A DNA stretch of 64,000 nucleotides, taken from positions 5,580,001-5,644,000 of the forward strand of contig NZ_AP014862.1 in the NCBI RefSeq assembly GCF_002355475.1. The letters are read 5' to 3'. The position numbers were made by a program, and so were the translations under genes. Shown piece after piece: positions 17,584-27,727 of the stretch (positions are counted from its first letter, which is position 1; each line of letters starts with the position of its first letter). The notes beneath the pieces are model-generated. The model was given only the letters and a program-made list of their open reading frames with translations, was not told the DNA's origin and searched no databases. Source of the stretch: Pseudomonas furukawaii. GTDB lineage: Bacteria; Pseudomonadota; Gammaproteobacteria; Pseudomonadales; Pseudomonadaceae.

Positions 17584-19878
17584 TCAGCGCGGCGCCACGG
17601 GGCGCTTGGCGGGCTTCTTCTTGCCACCGCCCTTGCCCGGAGCGGCCTTCTCCTCCGCACGCTTGCGAGCCTCGGCGGCGGCCTTGGCCTGCTCGCGCTT
17701 GTCCCAGGGCTTGCTGCCGTCGCTGCCACGGGGTGGCAGGCCGGTGTGCTGGGTCAGCAACTTGCCGGTGCTGCCGACCTTCTTGCTGCCGGCCGGGGTG
17801 GAGTTCTTGCGGCGGGCGCTGTGGTACTCGTCGGCCTGCGGCTGGAAGGTGGGGATCAGCTGGTGCTTGCCGTTGCCGATCAGGTCGGCGCGGCCCATGC
17901 GCTGAAGGGCCTCGCGCAGCAGCGGCCAGTTCTTCGGGTCGTGGTAGCGCAGGAAGGCCTTGTGCAGGCGACGCTGCTCCTCGCTCTTGACGATGGTGAC
18001 GCCGTCGCTCTTGTAGGTGACCTTGCGCAGGGGGTTCTTGCCCGAGTGGTACATGGCGGTGGCGGTGGCCATGGGGGACGGGTAGAAGGCCTGCACCTGG
18101 TCGGCGCGGAAACCGTTGCGCTTGAGCCACAGGGCGAGGTTCATCATGTCCTCGTCGGTGGTGCCGGGGTGGGCGGCGATGAAGTAGGGGATCAGGTACT
18201 GCTCCTTGCCCGCTTCCTTCGAGAACTTCTCGAACATCTGCTTGAAGCGGTCATAGGTGCCGATGCCGGGCTTCATCATCTTGTCCAGCGGGCCGCGCTC
18301 GGTGTGCTCCGGGGCGATCTTGAGGTAGCCGCCGACGTGGTGGGTCACCAGTTCCTTGACGTACTCGGGGGACTCCACGGCCAGGTCGTAGCGCAGGCCG
18401 GAGGCGATGAGGATCTTCTTCACCCCGGGCAGCTCGCGGGCGCGGCGATAGAGCTGGATCAGCGCCGAGTGGTCGGTGTTGAGGTTCTCGCAGATGCCGG
18501 GGAAGACGCAGGACGGCTTGCGGCAGTGCTTCTCGATCTCCGGGCTCTTGCAGGCGATGCGGTACATGTTGGCGGTGGGGCCGCCAAGGTCGGAGATGAC
18601 GCCGGTGAAGCCGGGCACCTTGTCACGGATTTCCTCGATCTCGCGGATGATCGATTCTTCCGAGCGGTTCTGGATGATCCGGCCCTCGTGCTCGGTGATG
18701 GAGCAGAAGGTGCAGCCACCGAAGCAGCCACGCATGATGTTCACCGAGAAACGGATCATGTCGTAGGCCGGGATCTTCTCCTTGCCGTACGCCGGGTGCG
18801 GGGTGCGGGCGTAGGGCAGGCCGAAGACGTAGTCCATCTCCTCGGTGCTCATGGGGATGGGCGGCGGGTTCAGCCAGATGTCCAGGTCATCGTGGCGCTG
18901 CACCAGGGCACGGGCGTTGCCGGGGTTGGTCTCCAGGTGCAGCACGCGGTTGGCGTGGGCGTAGAGGACCGGGTCGTTGCGCACCTTCTCGAAGGACGGC
19001 AGGCGGATCACGGTCTTGTCGCGGGTCATCCGGGGGTGCGGCAGCAGTTGCACCACCTTGGCTTCCTCGGGATCCTCCGCGGCGTCCTTGGCCTGCTCGA
19101 TGGCGCAGGCTTCGGTGTCCTGGGTGTTGACGTAGGGGTTGATGATCTTGTCGATCTTGCCCGGGCGATCGATCCGGGTGGAGTCGATCTCGAACCAGCC
19201 CTCGGGGGTGTCGCGGCGGACGAAGGCGGTGCCGCGCACATCGGTGATGCTGTCGATGGACTCGCCCCAGGACAGGCGCTGGGCGATTTCCACCACGGCG
19301 CGCTCGGCGTTGCCGTAGAGGAGGATGTCGGCGGTGGCGTCCATGAGGATGGAGCGGCGCACCTTGTCCTGCCAGTAGTCGTAGTGGGCGATGCGGCGCA
19401 GGGAGGCCTCGATGCCGCCGAGGACCACCGGGACGTGGGTGTAGGCTTCCTTGCAGCGCTGGCTGTAGACCAGGCTGGCGCGGTCGGGGCGCTTGCCGGC
19501 GAGGCCGCCGGGGGTGTAGGCGTCGTCGGAGCGGATCTTACGGTCGGCGGTGTAGCGGTTGATCATGGAGTCCATGTTGCCGGCGGCGACACCGAAGAAC
19601 AGGTTCGGCTCGCCGAGCTTCATGAAGTCGTCCTTCGAGCGCCAGTCCGGCTGGGCGATGATGCCCACGCGGAAGCCCTGGGCCTCCAGCAGCCGGCCGA
19701 TGATGGCCATGCCGAACGACGGATGATCGACGTAGGCATCGCCGGTGACGATGATGATGTCGCAGGAATCCCAACCCAACTGATCCATCTCTTCCCGGCT
19801 CATGGGCAGGAAGGGGGCGGGTCCGAAACACTCGGCCCAGTATTTGGGATAGTCGAACAGCGGCTTGGCGGCTTGCAT
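17584..19878 (-). CDS. ygiQ: YgiQ family radical SAM protein
   Basis: A 764-residue protein of the UPF0313/YgiQ family. An N-terminal cobalamin-binding-like Rossmann region ([16 protein letters not shown]) precedes the radical SAM core with the cluster motif CFGGCTFC (CxxxCxxC) in the middle of the protein. The C-terminus is a lysine-rich, probably disordered tail ([13 protein letters not shown]), which may contact nucleic acid. The reaction is not established. The gene stands alone, divergent from the GGDEF gene, and ends in a clear intrinsic terminator. The ATG at 19878 is used although its Shine-Dalgarno sequence is weak. Confidence 0.92.
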   Translation of the reverse strand: MQAAKPLFDYPKYWAECFGPAPFLPMSREEMDQLGWDSCDIIIVTGDAYVDHPSFGMAIIGRLLEAQGFRVGIIAQPDWRSKDDFMKLGEPNLFFGVAAGNMDSMINRYTADRKIRSDDAYTPGGLAGKRPDRASLVYSQRCKEAYTHVPVVLGGIEASLRRIAHYDYWQDKVRRSILMDATADILLYGNAERAVVEIAQRLSWGESIDSITDVRGTAFVRRDTPEGWFEIDSTRIDRPGKIDKIINPYVNTQDTEACAIEQAKDAAEDPEEAKVVQLLPHPRMTRDKTVIRLPSFEKVRNDPVLYAHANRVLHLETNPGNARALVQRHDDLDIWLNPPPIPMSTEEMDYVFGLPYARTPHPAYGKEKIPAYDMIRFSVNIMRGCFGGCTFCSITEHEGRIIQNRSEESIIREIEEIRDKVPGFTGVISDLGGPTANMYRIACKSPEIEKHCRKPSCVFPGICENLNTDHSALIQLYRRARELPGVKKILIASGLRYDLAVESPEYVKELVTHHVGGYLKIAPEHTERGPLDKMMKPGIGTYDRFKQMFEKFSKEAGKEQYLIPYFIAAHPGTTDEDMMNLALWLKRNGFRADQVQAFYPSPMATATAMYHSGKNPLRKVTYKSDGVTIVKSEEQRRLHKAFLRYHDPKNWPLLREALQRMGRADLIGNGKHQLIPTFQPQADEYHSARRKNSTPAGSKKVGSTGKLLTQHTGLPPRGSDGSKPWDKREQAKAAAEARKRAEEKAAPGKGGGKKKPAKRPVAPR

Positions 19879-20067
19879 GTTTTTTGATCAGCGGGCTTTC
19901 ACGGGGGGCGCGGAATATAGCACAAATTTTGAGCAAGTCCGACGCCTGCACTGGGTTTTTTAATGACCGCGCTCATCTCTGTCATGAAGCCTCGAGGCGC
20001 TGTGGCTATACTCGCGACGATAACAAGATCGCCCGCTCCCAACGGTATCGGGCACTAGGAGCGCGCG

Positions 20068-21984
20068 GTGCTGAACCGAATCATCCCCATCCTGTTGTTG
20101 CTGGGCGTGCTGGGCCTTTGTGGCCAGGCCGGCGCCGCGCCATTCCTGTTGCGCGCCGACAGCAGTGGAGGCGCCCTCAACACGGCGGCGGAACTCCTGG
20201 AGGACCCCCGCGGCACCCTGTCCATCGAGGACATGGCCGACCCGTCGGTGCAGTCCCACTTCGCGCCGGCCAGGGGCCGCGCCTCGGTGGGCCAGAGCCG
20301 CAGCGTCTGGTGGGTGAAGCTGCAGGTGCAGCGCGACGCCGATGCGCCCTCGGACTGGTGGCTGGAGGTGGGCTCGGTGACCCAGCTGGACCTGCAGCTG
20401 TTCCTGCCCGATGGCCAGGGTGGCTGGACGCTGCGCCAGTCCGGCGAGCGGGTCAATTTCAGCGAGGGGCGGGACTATCCCTACCGGCGCATGCTGTTCC
20501 AGTTGCCCGGGCTCCAGGACCAGCCCCTGACCCTGTACCTGCGCACCTTCGACCCGGCCGGCAACTCCTTCCCCCTCAAGGCCTGGCAACTGGATGACCT
20601 GACCCTGGTGGCCGCCCAGGAGAACCTGGGACTGGGACTGATCTACGGGGTGATCCTCGCCCTGCTGCTGTACAACCTGTTCATCCTGATCTCGCTGCGG
20701 GACAACGCCTATCTCTGGTATGTGCTGACCACCGCCTCGGCGCTGGTGTTCATCATGAGCATGACCGGCCACGGCATGCAGTACCTCTGGCCGGACCACC
20801 CCGTTCCGGCCTGGCTGGACCGCATCACCCTGCCCTCCCTCTGGGGGCTGTTCGCCAGCCGCTTCACCCAGACGCTGCTGCAGACCCGCGTCCACGTGCG
20901 CTGGGCGCACCACCTCTTGAGCATGGCCTGCGGCGTCTACCTCGTCGCCATCGCCCTGGAACTGCTGGGCCAGCGCTATCTGGCGGCCTGGCTGATCGCC
21001 CTGCTGTCGCTGACCAGCATTCCCGCCGCCCTGGGCGCCGCACTGATCCGCTGGCGCCAGGGCTTCTTCCCCGCCCTGCTCTACCTCTGTGGCTATGGCC
21101 TGGTACTGGGCAGCGTGGCGATCCTGCTGCTACGCACCACCGGCGTGCTGCAGCCGACGGGCTGGAACGCCTACATCTTCCCCATGGCGGTGGCCGCCGA
21201 GTCCATCCTGTTCTCCTTCGCCCTGGCCTATCGCATCCAGATCCTCAAGCAGGAGAAGGCCGCCGCCCTGGTGCAGGCGGACCGTGAAAAGACCGCGCGC
21301 CTGGCCCAGATGCAGGCCAGCGCCGATGAGCTGCAAGCCGCGGTGACCCGTCGCACGGCCGAGCTGGCGGCGGCCAACCAGCGCCTCAGCGAGCGGGAGC
21401 GGGAGCTGGAGCACGCGGCCTTCCACGATGCCCTGACCGAGCTGCCCAACCGCCGCTACTTGGTGGAACGCACCGAGTCGGCGCTGGCCAATGCGAGGCG
21501 CCATGAGGAGCCGCTGGCCCTGCTGCTGATCGACCTGGACCATTTCAAGCCCATCAATGACCGCTTCGGTCACGCCGCCGGCGACGAGCTGCTGCGGGTG
21601 ATCGGCCGGCGCCTGCGCCAGCAGGTGCGGGGTGGCGATGCCGTGGCGCGCCTGGGCGGCGATGAATTCGCGGTGGTGATCGGCGGCGCGGATGCCGAGC
21701 CCCAGGCCCTGGAGCTGGCCCGCCGCCTGCTGGACGAGCTGTCGGTACCGGTGCGCTATGGCGCCGAGCACCTGTCGGTGACCATCAGCATCGGCGTTGC
21801 CCTGTTCCCGTCGCACGCCCACCATTTCTCCGGTCTTTACCAGTGCGCCGACCAGGCCTTGTACAAGGCCAAGGGGCGTGGGCGCTCGGGCCTGGCGCTA
21901 TACGGCGAGGACGGCGAGCGCTCCGAGGACGAGCGCCTCCTGCTGGATGTGCTGAAGGCGCCCAGCGGGCTGGGCCAGGCGTGA
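20068..21984 (+). CDS. 7TMR-DISM membrane diguanylate cyclase
   Basis: A 638-residue sensor. A signal peptide (IIPILLLLGVLGLCGQAGA) is followed by a periplasmic 7TMR-DISM extracellular domain (about residues 30-185), seven membrane helices (about 190-385), a short coiled coil (about 395-450) and a GGDEF domain with intact active-site motif RLGGDEFAV. It should make cyclic di-GMP at the inner membrane in response to a periplasmic ligand, perhaps a carbohydrate. The GTG start at 20068 is supported by AGGAG seven bases upstream. A TATACT hexamer at 20007-20012 may be its -10. The stop codon lies one base from the alr stop codon, tail to tail. Confidence 0.92.
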   Translation: MLNRIIPILLLLGVLGLCGQAGAAPFLLRADSSGGALNTAAELLEDPRGTLSIEDMADPSVQSHFAPARGRASVGQSRSVWWVKLQVQRDADAPSDWWLEVGSVTQLDLQLFLPDGQGGWTLRQSGERVNFSEGRDYPYRRMLFQLPGLQDQPLTLYLRTFDPAGNSFPLKAWQLDDLTLVAAQENLGLGLIYGVILALLLYNLFILISLRDNAYLWYVLTTASALVFIMSMTGHGMQYLWPDHPVPAWLDRITLPSLWGLFASRFTQTLLQTRVHVRWAHHLLSMACGVYLVAIALELLGQRYLAAWLIALLSLTSIPAALGAALIRWRQGFFPALLYLCGYGLVLGSVAILLLRTTGVLQPTGWNAYIFPMAVAAESILFSFALAYRIQILKQEKAAALVQADREKTARLAQMQASADELQAAVTRRTAELAAANQRLSERERELEHAAFHDALTELPNRRYLVERTESALANARRHEEPLALLLIDLDHFKPINDRFGHAAGDELLRVIGRRLRQQVRGGDAVARLGGDEFAVVIGGADAEPQALELARRLLDELSVPVRYGAEHLSVTISIGVALFPSHAHHFSGLYQCADQALYKAKGRGRSGLALYGEDGERSEDERLLLDVLKAPSGLGQA

Positions 21985-21985
21985 G

Positions 21986-23062
21986 TCAGGCCAGGTAGCG
22001 GCGCGGCACCCGCGCGGTGACCCGGGTCAGCAGTTCGTAGCCGAGGGTGCCGCAGGCCGCCGCCAGCTCATCCACCGACAGGCCGGCGCCCCAGAGTTCC
22101 ACCGAGTCGCCGACGCGGGCCTCGGGCAGGTCGCTCAGGTCCACCGCCAGCATGTCCATGGAGACCCTGCCCACCAGGGGCACGCGACGGCCATTGACCA
22201 GCACCGGCGTACCGCTGGGCGCATGGCGCGGATAGCCGTCGGCGTAGCCACAGCTGACGGTGCCGATGCGTGACGGCCGATCGGCCTCCCAGGTGGCGCC
22301 GTAACCGACGCTTTCGCCTTTTTCGATATCACGCACGGCGATCAGTTGGGCGCTCAGGGTCATCACCGGTTTCAGGCCCAGTTCCCGGGCGTCCAGGTCG
22401 GCGAAGGGGGAGGCGCCGTAGAGCATGATGCCCGGGCGTATCCAGTCCATATGGGCGGCGGGCAGGGCCAGCACGGCGGCGGAGTTGGCCAGGCTGCGCT
22501 GGTCGAACTCAAGGTCCAGCAGTTCGAGGAAGGACTCCAGCTGGACTTCGTTGAGGCTATGGCCGCGTTGGTCGGCGCAGGCGAAATGGCTGATGAGGTT
22601 GAGCTCGGCCACCTGGGCGGCGCCGCGCAGGCGCGCGTGCCAATGCCGAACCCGTTCCGGCGAGAACCCCAGGCGGTGCATGCCGGAGTCGAGCTTGAGC
22701 CAGACATTGAGGGGACGGCAGGGCGCGCTGGCCAGCAGGGCCTCGGCCTGCTCCGGCCCCTGGACCACCAGGTCCAGTCCAAGCTGGGCGGCCAGCGGGT
22801 ACTCGGCGGGTTCGAAACAGCCTTCCAGCAGCAGCACCCGCGCCTGGTCGTCGAGGGCGCGGACTTCGGCGGCCTCTTCCAGGGAGGCGACGGCGAAACC
22901 ATCGGCCTCGCCCCGCAGGCTGGCCACCACTTCACGAACGCCATGCCCGTAGGCATTGGCCTTGACCACGGCGAAGGCCTGGCGGCCCGGGGCGCAGCGC
23001 TTGGCGAGGGCATGGTTGTGGCGAAGGGCGGACAGGTCGACGGCGGCGATCAGCGGGCGCAT
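21986..23062 (-). CDS. alr: Alanine racemase
   Basis: A 358-residue PLP enzyme converting L- to D-alanine for peptidoglycan. The PLP-lysine motif VVKANAYGHG is near residue 34, and the C-terminal segment GRVSMDMLAVDLSDLP is typical of the second catalytic region. Its place beside dnaB argues for the biosynthetic Alr rather than the catabolic DadX (inference from remembered synteny). It is 110 bases downstream of dnaB in the same direction and may be co-transcribed. Confidence 0.95.
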   Translation of the reverse strand: MRPLIAAVDLSALRHNHALAKRCAPGRQAFAVVKANAYGHGVREVVASLRGEADGFAVASLEEAAEVRALDDQARVLLLEGCFEPAEYPLAAQLGLDLVVQGPEQAEALLASAPCRPLNVWLKLDSGMHRLGFSPERVRHWHARLRGAAQVAELNLISHFACADQRGHSLNEVQLESFLELLDLEFDQRSLANSAAVLALPAAHMDWIRPGIMLYGASPFADLDARELGLKPVMTLSAQLIAVRDIEKGESVGYGATWEADRPSRIGTVSCGYADGYPRHAPSGTPVLVNGRRVPLVGRVSMDMLAVDLSDLPEARVGDSVELWGAGLSVDELAAACGTLGYELLTRVTARVPRRYLA

Positions 23063-23172
23063 GGAGGCGGCTCATGAACGAAAACGGGCGCCCATGATAC
23101 CCCCAGCGGGCCCTGGTTCATTGATCCAGGGCTGGACGCCGGGGCGCGTCCGCGCCGCGATCGGCCGTGCGC

Positions 23173-24567
23173 TTATTCGTCTTCGAAGTGGTAGGTGCCG
23201 GGCGCCAGGTTCTCGAAGCGCGAGTACTTGCCGAGGAAGGCCAGGCGCACGGTGCCGATGGGACCGTTACGCTGCTTGCCGATGATGATCTCGGCCACGC
23301 CCTTGTATTCGGTCTCGGGGTGATACACCTCGTCCCGGTAGACGAACATGATGATGTCGGCGTCCTGCTCGATGGCCCCGGATTCGCGGAGGTCGGAGTT
23401 CACCGGACGCTTGTTGGGGCGCTGTTCCAGGGAGCGGTTGAGCTGGGACAGGGCGATCACCGGGCAGTTGAATTCCTTGGCCAGGGCCTTGAGGGAGCGG
23501 GAGATCTCGGAGATCTCGTTCACCCGGCTGTCGCCACTGGAACCCGGGATCTGCATCAGCTGCAGGTAGTCCACCATGATCAGGCCGATCTCGCCGTGCT
23601 CGCGGGCCAGGCGACGGGTACGGGCACGCATCTCGGAGGGGGAGATGCCGGCGGTGTCGTCGATGAACAGCTTGCGGTCGTTGAGCAGGTTCACCGCCGA
23701 GGTGAGGCGCGGCCAGTCGTCGTCATCCAGGCGGCCGGCGCGGACCTTGGTCTGGTCGATGCGGCCGAGGGAGGCGAGCATACGAATCACGATGGACTCG
23801 GAAGGCATCTCCAGGGAGTACACCAGGATCGCCTTGTCGCTGCGCATCAGGGCATTCTCCACCAGGTTCATGGCGAAGGTGGTCTTACCCATGGAAGGAC
23901 GGCCGGCGACGATGATCAGGTCGGCCGGCTGCAGGCCGCTGGTCTGCGTATCCAGGTCATTGAAGCCGGTGGACAGGCCGGTGATGGCGTCGCCGTTGTT
24001 GAACAGTTCGTCGATTCGGTCGATGGCCCGAACCAGGATGTCGTTGATCCCGACCGGACCGCCGGTTTTCGGACGGGCTTCGGCGATCTGGAAGATCAGC
24101 CGCTCGGCCTCGTCGAGCACTTCCTCGCCGGTACGGCCCTGGGGGTTGTAGGCGCTGTCGGCGATCTCGTTGCTGATGCCGATCAGCTGCCGCAGGGTGG
24201 CCCGCTCGCGGATGATCTGTGCATAGGCCTTGATGTTGGCCACCGAGGGGGTGTTCTTCGCCAGTTCGCCGAGGTACGCAAGGCCGCCCACCTGGGGCAG
24301 TTGGCCTTCCTTGTCCAGTTGCTCGGACAGGGTCACCACGTCGAAGGGCATGTTGCGCTCGGCCAGCTTGAAGATGGCGCGGAAGATCAGGCGATGGTCA
24401 TGGCGGTAGAAGTCGCCGTCGGACACCTGGTCGAGCACGCGCTCCCAGGCGTTATTGTCCAGCATCAGACCACCCAGCACGGCCTGCTCGGCCTCGATGG
24501 AGTGCGGCGGCACCTTGAGCGCGGAGGTCTGGAGATCGAACTGTTCCGGGACGGTGATATCGTTCAT
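23173..24567 (-). CDS. dnaB: Replicative DNA helicase
   Basis: A 464-residue hexameric 5'-3' helicase. The N-terminal collar domain begins KVPPHSIEAEQAVLGGLMLD; the RecA-like C-terminal domain has Walker A AGRPSMGKTTFAMN and the later DnaB motifs IMVDYLQLM and RESGAIEQDADIIMFVYR. It unwinds the chromosome at replication forks. The start is placed at MNDITVPEQFD (24567), which matches the family length; an upstream in-frame codon would add 13 residues. It follows rplI after a hairpin, so part of its expression may come from read-through of the ribosomal operon. Confidence 0.97.
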   Translation of the reverse strand: MNDITVPEQFDLQTSALKVPPHSIEAEQAVLGGLMLDNNAWERVLDQVSDGDFYRHDHRLIFRAIFKLAERNMPFDVVTLSEQLDKEGQLPQVGGLAYLGELAKNTPSVANIKAYAQIIRERATLRQLIGISNEIADSAYNPQGRTGEEVLDEAERLIFQIAEARPKTGGPVGINDILVRAIDRIDELFNNGDAITGLSTGFNDLDTQTSGLQPADLIIVAGRPSMGKTTFAMNLVENALMRSDKAILVYSLEMPSESIVIRMLASLGRIDQTKVRAGRLDDDDWPRLTSAVNLLNDRKLFIDDTAGISPSEMRARTRRLAREHGEIGLIMVDYLQLMQIPGSSGDSRVNEISEISRSLKALAKEFNCPVIALSQLNRSLEQRPNKRPVNSDLRESGAIEQDADIIMFVYRDEVYHPETEYKGVAEIIIGKQRNGPIGTVRLAFLGKYSRFENLAPGTYHFEDE

Positions 24568-24588
24568 GGGCTCGGAAGATACGGGGGC

Positions 24589-24633
24589 TGAAAAGACATC
24601 GGGCACGTCACCGCTTTCGCAATGACGTGCCCG
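24589..24633 (-). terminator. Hairpin with T-run between rplI and dnaB
   Basis: Arms CGGGCACGTCA (24600-24610) and TGACGTGCCCG (24623-24633) form a perfect 11-bp stem. Read leftward, a short TCTTTT tract follows some bases later. It may terminate or attenuate the rpsF-rplI transcript before dnaB. The loose T-tract suggests partial termination. Confidence 0.6.
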
Positions 24634-24679
24634 ATGTTAGCGAGCCTGCACCTGAGCGCAAGCGCGCGCGACGGCGTGC

Positions 24680-25126
24680 TTAGCCGGCAACCACGATCAG
24701 CTTGACAGCAGCTTCGACCTCGGTGTGCAGGTGCAGTGCGACATCGTATTCGCCAACCTGGCGGATGGTGCCATTGGGCAGGCGGACTTCGGCCTTGGCA
24801 ACCGGAACGCCAGCGGCGGTCAGGGCGTCAGCGATGTCGTGGGTGCCGATGGAACCGAACAGCTTGCCTTCGTCGCCGGCGCTGGCAGTGATGGTCACTT
24901 CCAGTTCGGACAGCTGGGCAGCGCGAGCTTCGGCGGTAGCCTTCTTCTCGGCGGCCTGCTTTTCCAGTTCGGCGCGACGAGCTTCGAACGCAGCAACGTT
25001 CTCGGCGGTGGCGGCGGTGGCCTTGCCTTGCGGCAGCAGGTAGTTACGGCCGTAGCCGGACTTTACGCTTACCTTGTCGCCCAGGTTGCCCAGGTTGGCG
25101 ATTTTTTCGAGCAGGATGACTTCCAT
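24680..25126 (-). CDS. rplI: 50S ribosomal protein L9
   Basis: A 148-residue protein with the N-terminal RNA-binding domain signature [30 protein letters not shown], the central long helix (about residues 40-75) and the C-terminal domain. The length matches E. coli L9 (149). It binds domain V of 23S rRNA and helps keep the reading frame. The gene lies in the conserved order rpsF-rpsR-(DUF2232)-rplI-dnaB. Confidence 0.98.
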   Translation of the reverse strand: MEVILLEKIANLGNLGDKVSVKSGYGRNYLLPQGKATAATAENVAAFEARRAELEKQAAEKKATAEARAAQLSELEVTITASAGDEGKLFGSIGTHDIADALTAAGVPVAKAEVRLPNGTIRQVGEYDVALHLHTEVEAAVKLIVVAG

Positions 25127-25147
25127 TTGAGTCTTACCTCTTAACTT

Positions 25148-26041
25148 TTAACCTTCACCGTTCGCAGGGCCGGCGCCGTTCTTGCGCGCCTTGCGTCCGC
25201 GAAAATCAAACAGACTGTCGACGATGGCCAGGACCACCAGCAACGGATAGATCAGTTGCATGAACAGCAGCAGCGACACGTACAGACCCACCAGCCAGAA
25301 GCCGGCCAGTCCACCCTGTTTCGCCAGACCATGCACCAGGGCCAGGCCGGCGAGGGCCAGCGGCACGCTGCAGATCGGCGTCAGCATCGCCAGCTCCAGG
25401 CCCAGGTTCGGGCCCAGCAGCATGGCGGCCAGCAGGCCGAAGGCCAGTGCCGGCGACAGCCTCAGCGCGCGAAACTCGCTGCCGAAGCCACCGGGGTTGT
25501 ACAGGGCTGCCTGCCAGTAGCGGCCAAGCATCACGCTCAGCACGCTCAGCAGTTGCAGCAGCGCCGCGATCAGGCCGGTCAGGACCGGTGCGATCATGGC
25601 TGCCAGGCGCGCTCGCTCGTCATCCGCCAGTTGCGAATAGACGCCCCCCATCACCTGCGGCATGAGCTTGTCCAGCTCAGCCGCCATCGCGGCAATGGGC
25701 TCGCGGAACACCGCACCCAGCACCAGGCCATACAGCAGGCCCAGCGCCACGCTGACCATCAGCACCCGCGTCCAGGACACGCTGGAACGCAGCACCAGGG
25801 CCAAACCCAGCGCGCCGACCAGCACCATGAGGGTGCGCGGCTCGCCGAAGTACCACCAGCCAAGGGCTGGCAGCAGGGCCCAGGCGACAATGCCGATGGC
25901 ATCGTTCACGCCACGCCGCAGCAGCACGAGGCTGCCTGCGGCCGCACTCAGCCAGAACATCATCGGCAGCAGCGCCGCCCCCACCACCACAAGGGTGGCC
26001 TGGGTGCGACCGCGCATGATGAAGTCAGCCAGAGCACGCAT
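25148..26041 (-). CDS. DUF2232 membrane protein between rpsR and rplI
   Basis: A 297-residue polytopic membrane protein with about eight hydrophobic segments and a basic C-terminal tail (DFRGRKARKNG). It resembles the YybS/DUF2232 family, whose function is unknown. It sits inside the ribosomal-protein operon, 38 bases after rpsR and 21 before rplI, and so is expressed with translation genes. I remember the same arrangement in P. aeruginosa. Confidence 0.85.
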   Translation of the reverse strand: MRALADFIMRGRTQATLVVVGAALLPMMFWLSAAAGSLVLLRRGVNDAIGIVAWALLPALGWWYFGEPRTLMVLVGALGLALVLRSSVSWTRVLMVSVALGLLYGLVLGAVFREPIAAMAAELDKLMPQVMGGVYSQLADDERARLAAMIAPVLTGLIAALLQLLSVLSVMLGRYWQAALYNPGGFGSEFRALRLSPALAFGLLAAMLLGPNLGLELAMLTPICSVPLALAGLALVHGLAKQGGLAGFWLVGLYVSLLLFMQLIYPLLVVLAIVDSLFDFRGRKARKNGAGPANGEG

Positions 26042-26079
26042 CTCGATCTATTCCCTTTGCCCGGGTCGACTGACCGGGA

Positions 26080-26310
26080 TCAACGGCCGTGGCTGTCGGT
26101 GTAGGGCAGCAGGGCCAGGTAGCGGGCGCGCTTGATAGCGGTGGCCAGCTGACGCTGATACTTGGCTTTGGTGCCGGTGATACGGCTGGGAACGATCTTG
26201 CCGGTTTCGGAGATGTAGGCCTTCAGGGTGTTGAGATCCTTGAAGTCGATCTCTTTCACGCCTTCAGCGGTGAAACGGCAGAACTTACGACGACGGAAGA
26301 AACGTGCCAT
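26080..26310 (-). CDS. rpsR: 30S ribosomal protein S18
   Basis: A 76-residue protein with the S18 core [20 protein letters not shown] and [20 protein letters not shown]. It pairs with S6 on the platform of the 30S subunit. The gene follows rpsF by 28 bases. Confidence 0.98.
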   Translation of the reverse strand: MARFFRRRKFCRFTAEGVKEIDFKDLNTLKAYISETGKIVPSRITGTKAKYQRQLATAIKRARYLALLPYTDSHGR

Positions 26311-26338
26311 GAACTTGGCTCCTCAATAGATCCGTGGA

Positions 26339-26746
26339 TTACTCGTCAGCGTTGTCGCTGTCTTCGCCTTCGACGGCGGAGTCAGTTTCAACGCGCTCAC
26401 GGCGCTCGCGGCGCTCGCTGCGGTTTTCCTCGGCCTTGAGCATCTCGGACTGGCCGGTAACGGCTTCGTCGCGACGGATGACCAGGTTACGGATAACAGC
26501 GTCGTTGTAGCGGAAGTTGTCTTCCAGCTCGGCCAGGGCCTTGGCGCTGCACTCAACGTTCAGCATCACGTAGTGAGCCTTGTGAACGTTGTTGATGGCG
26601 TAGGCCAGCTGACGACGGCCCCAGTCTTCCAGACGGTGGATCTTGCCGCCGTCTTCTTCGATGAGCTTGGTGTAGCGCTCAACCATGCCGCCAACCTGCT
26701 CGCTCTGGTCCGGGTGAACCAGGAAGATGATTTCGTAATGACGCAT
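26339..26746 (-). CDS. rpsF: 30S ribosomal protein S6
   Basis: A 135-residue protein beginning [20 protein letters not shown]; the body matches S6, including [16 protein letters not shown]. The acidic C-terminal tail ([11 protein letters not shown]) resembles the region that RimK modifies with glutamates in other bacteria (inference). AAGGAG lies 7 bases before the ATG. It is the first gene of the rpsF-rpsR-DUF2232-rplI-dnaB transcription unit. Confidence 0.98.
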   Translation of the reverse strand: MRHYEIIFLVHPDQSEQVGGMVERYTKLIEEDGGKIHRLEDWGRRQLAYAINNVHKAHYVMLNVECSAKALAELEDNFRYNDAVIRNLVIRRDEAVTGQSEMLKAEENRSERRERRERVETDSAVEGEDSDNADE

Positions 26747-26858
26747 AAATGCTCCTTACGGGTTGTAGCCTGCCAACATCGTGGTCAGGCAAGGAGTGAA
26801 TATCTCGTTTGGTCTTGCCGGCGCGGGGACGTGCAACAGCCTGCCCCTGGCGGCAAGG
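26747..26858 (-). promoter_or_regulatory. rpsF mRNA leader, possible S6:S18 autoregulatory site
   Basis: The promoter at 26865-26893 predicts a leader of about 110 bases before rpsF. Just before the Shine-Dalgarno sequence the transcript reads GTTGGCAGGCTACAACCCG, which can fold as a short stem (GTTG with CAAC) followed by CCG. In other bacteria the S6:S18 complex binds a structured CCG-containing element in this leader to repress its own synthesis. The match is by eye and the fold is not computed. Confidence 0.4.
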
Positions 26859-26864
26859 GGCGAC

Positions 26865-26893
26865 ATTCTATTGAAGGGGAGAATGCCGCGCAA
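26865..26893 (-). promoter_or_regulatory. Sigma-70 promoter of the rpsF operon
   Basis: Read leftward: -35 TTGCGC (26893-26888), 17-base spacer, -10 TAGAAT (26870-26865). Transcription should begin near 26858. It lies between rlmB and rpsF, where the ribosomal operon needs its own promoter. Confidence 0.7.
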
Positions 26894-26980
26894 GAAAAAC
26901 TGGCGAATATTTGAACAGCGCCTGGAACGCTGGAGTGGCCCGGGGCTGACCCCGCGAGTCAGCGGCCCGGGATCTGTGCG

Positions 26981-27727
26981 TCAGGCTTTCATCCTGCGCT
27001 GCCGCACCGCCTCGAACAGGCAGATGCCGGTGGCTACGGAAACGTTGAGGCTGCTGACGCTGCCTGCCATGGGCAGCTTCACCAGGAAGTCGCAGTGTTC
27101 GCGGGTCAGGCGGCGCATGCCCTTGCCTTCGGCCCCCATGACCAGCACGGTGGGACCGGTAAGGTCCTGCTCGAAGACCTGCTGTTCGGCCTCGCCGGCG
27201 GTGCCGACCACCCAGAGGCCCTTCTTCTGCAGCTTCTCCAGGGTGCGCGAGAGGTTGGTCACCGCCACCAGCGGTATCACTTCCGCCGCGCCGCAGGCCA
27301 CCTTGCGTACAGTGGCGTTGAGGGTGGCGGACTTGTCCTTGGGCACGATCACCGCCAGCGCGCCGGCCGCGTCGGCGGTGCGCAGGCAGGCACCCAGGTT
27401 GTGGGGATCGGTGACGCCATCCAGGGCCAGCAGCAGGGGGGCACCGGGGCTTCGCTCCAGCAGCTCATCGAGCATGTTCTCACCCCAGACCTGGCTGGGA
27501 CTGACCTCGGCGACCACCCCCTGGTGGACGCCTTCGGCCCACTCATCCAGTTCATGGCGATCCTTGTGACCCACCGGCACGCGATGCTGGGAGGCGAGGT
27601 CCAGCAGGACCTGGACCCGGGGATCGTGCCGGCTTTCGGCCAACCACAACTGCTTGACGCGTTTGGGATGGTGGCGCAGCAGCGCTTCCACGGCGTGAAC
27701 GCCGTAGACCTTTTCCAATTGACTCAT
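26981..27727 (-). CDS. rlmB: 23S rRNA (guanosine-2'-O-)-methyltransferase RlmB
   Basis: A 248-residue SpoU-type SPOUT methyltransferase. The N-terminal substrate-binding domain (YGVHAVEALLRHHPKRVKQL) is followed by the trefoil-knot domain with ALDGVTDPHNLGACLRTADA, VMGAEGKGMRRLTREHCD and MAGSVSSLNVSVATGICLFE. It methylates G2251 of 23S rRNA (E. coli numbering). Its start overlaps the end of rnr by four bases (ATGA), the arrangement known from E. coli. Confidence 0.97.
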   Translation of the reverse strand: MSQLEKVYGVHAVEALLRHHPKRVKQLWLAESRHDPRVQVLLDLASQHRVPVGHKDRHELDEWAEGVHQGVVAEVSPSQVWGENMLDELLERSPGAPLLLALDGVTDPHNLGACLRTADAAGALAVIVPKDKSATLNATVRKVACGAAEVIPLVAVTNLSRTLEKLQKKGLWVVGTAGEAEQQVFEQDLTGPTVLVMGAEGKGMRRLTREHCDFLVKLPMAGSVSSLNVSVATGICLFEAVRQRRMKA

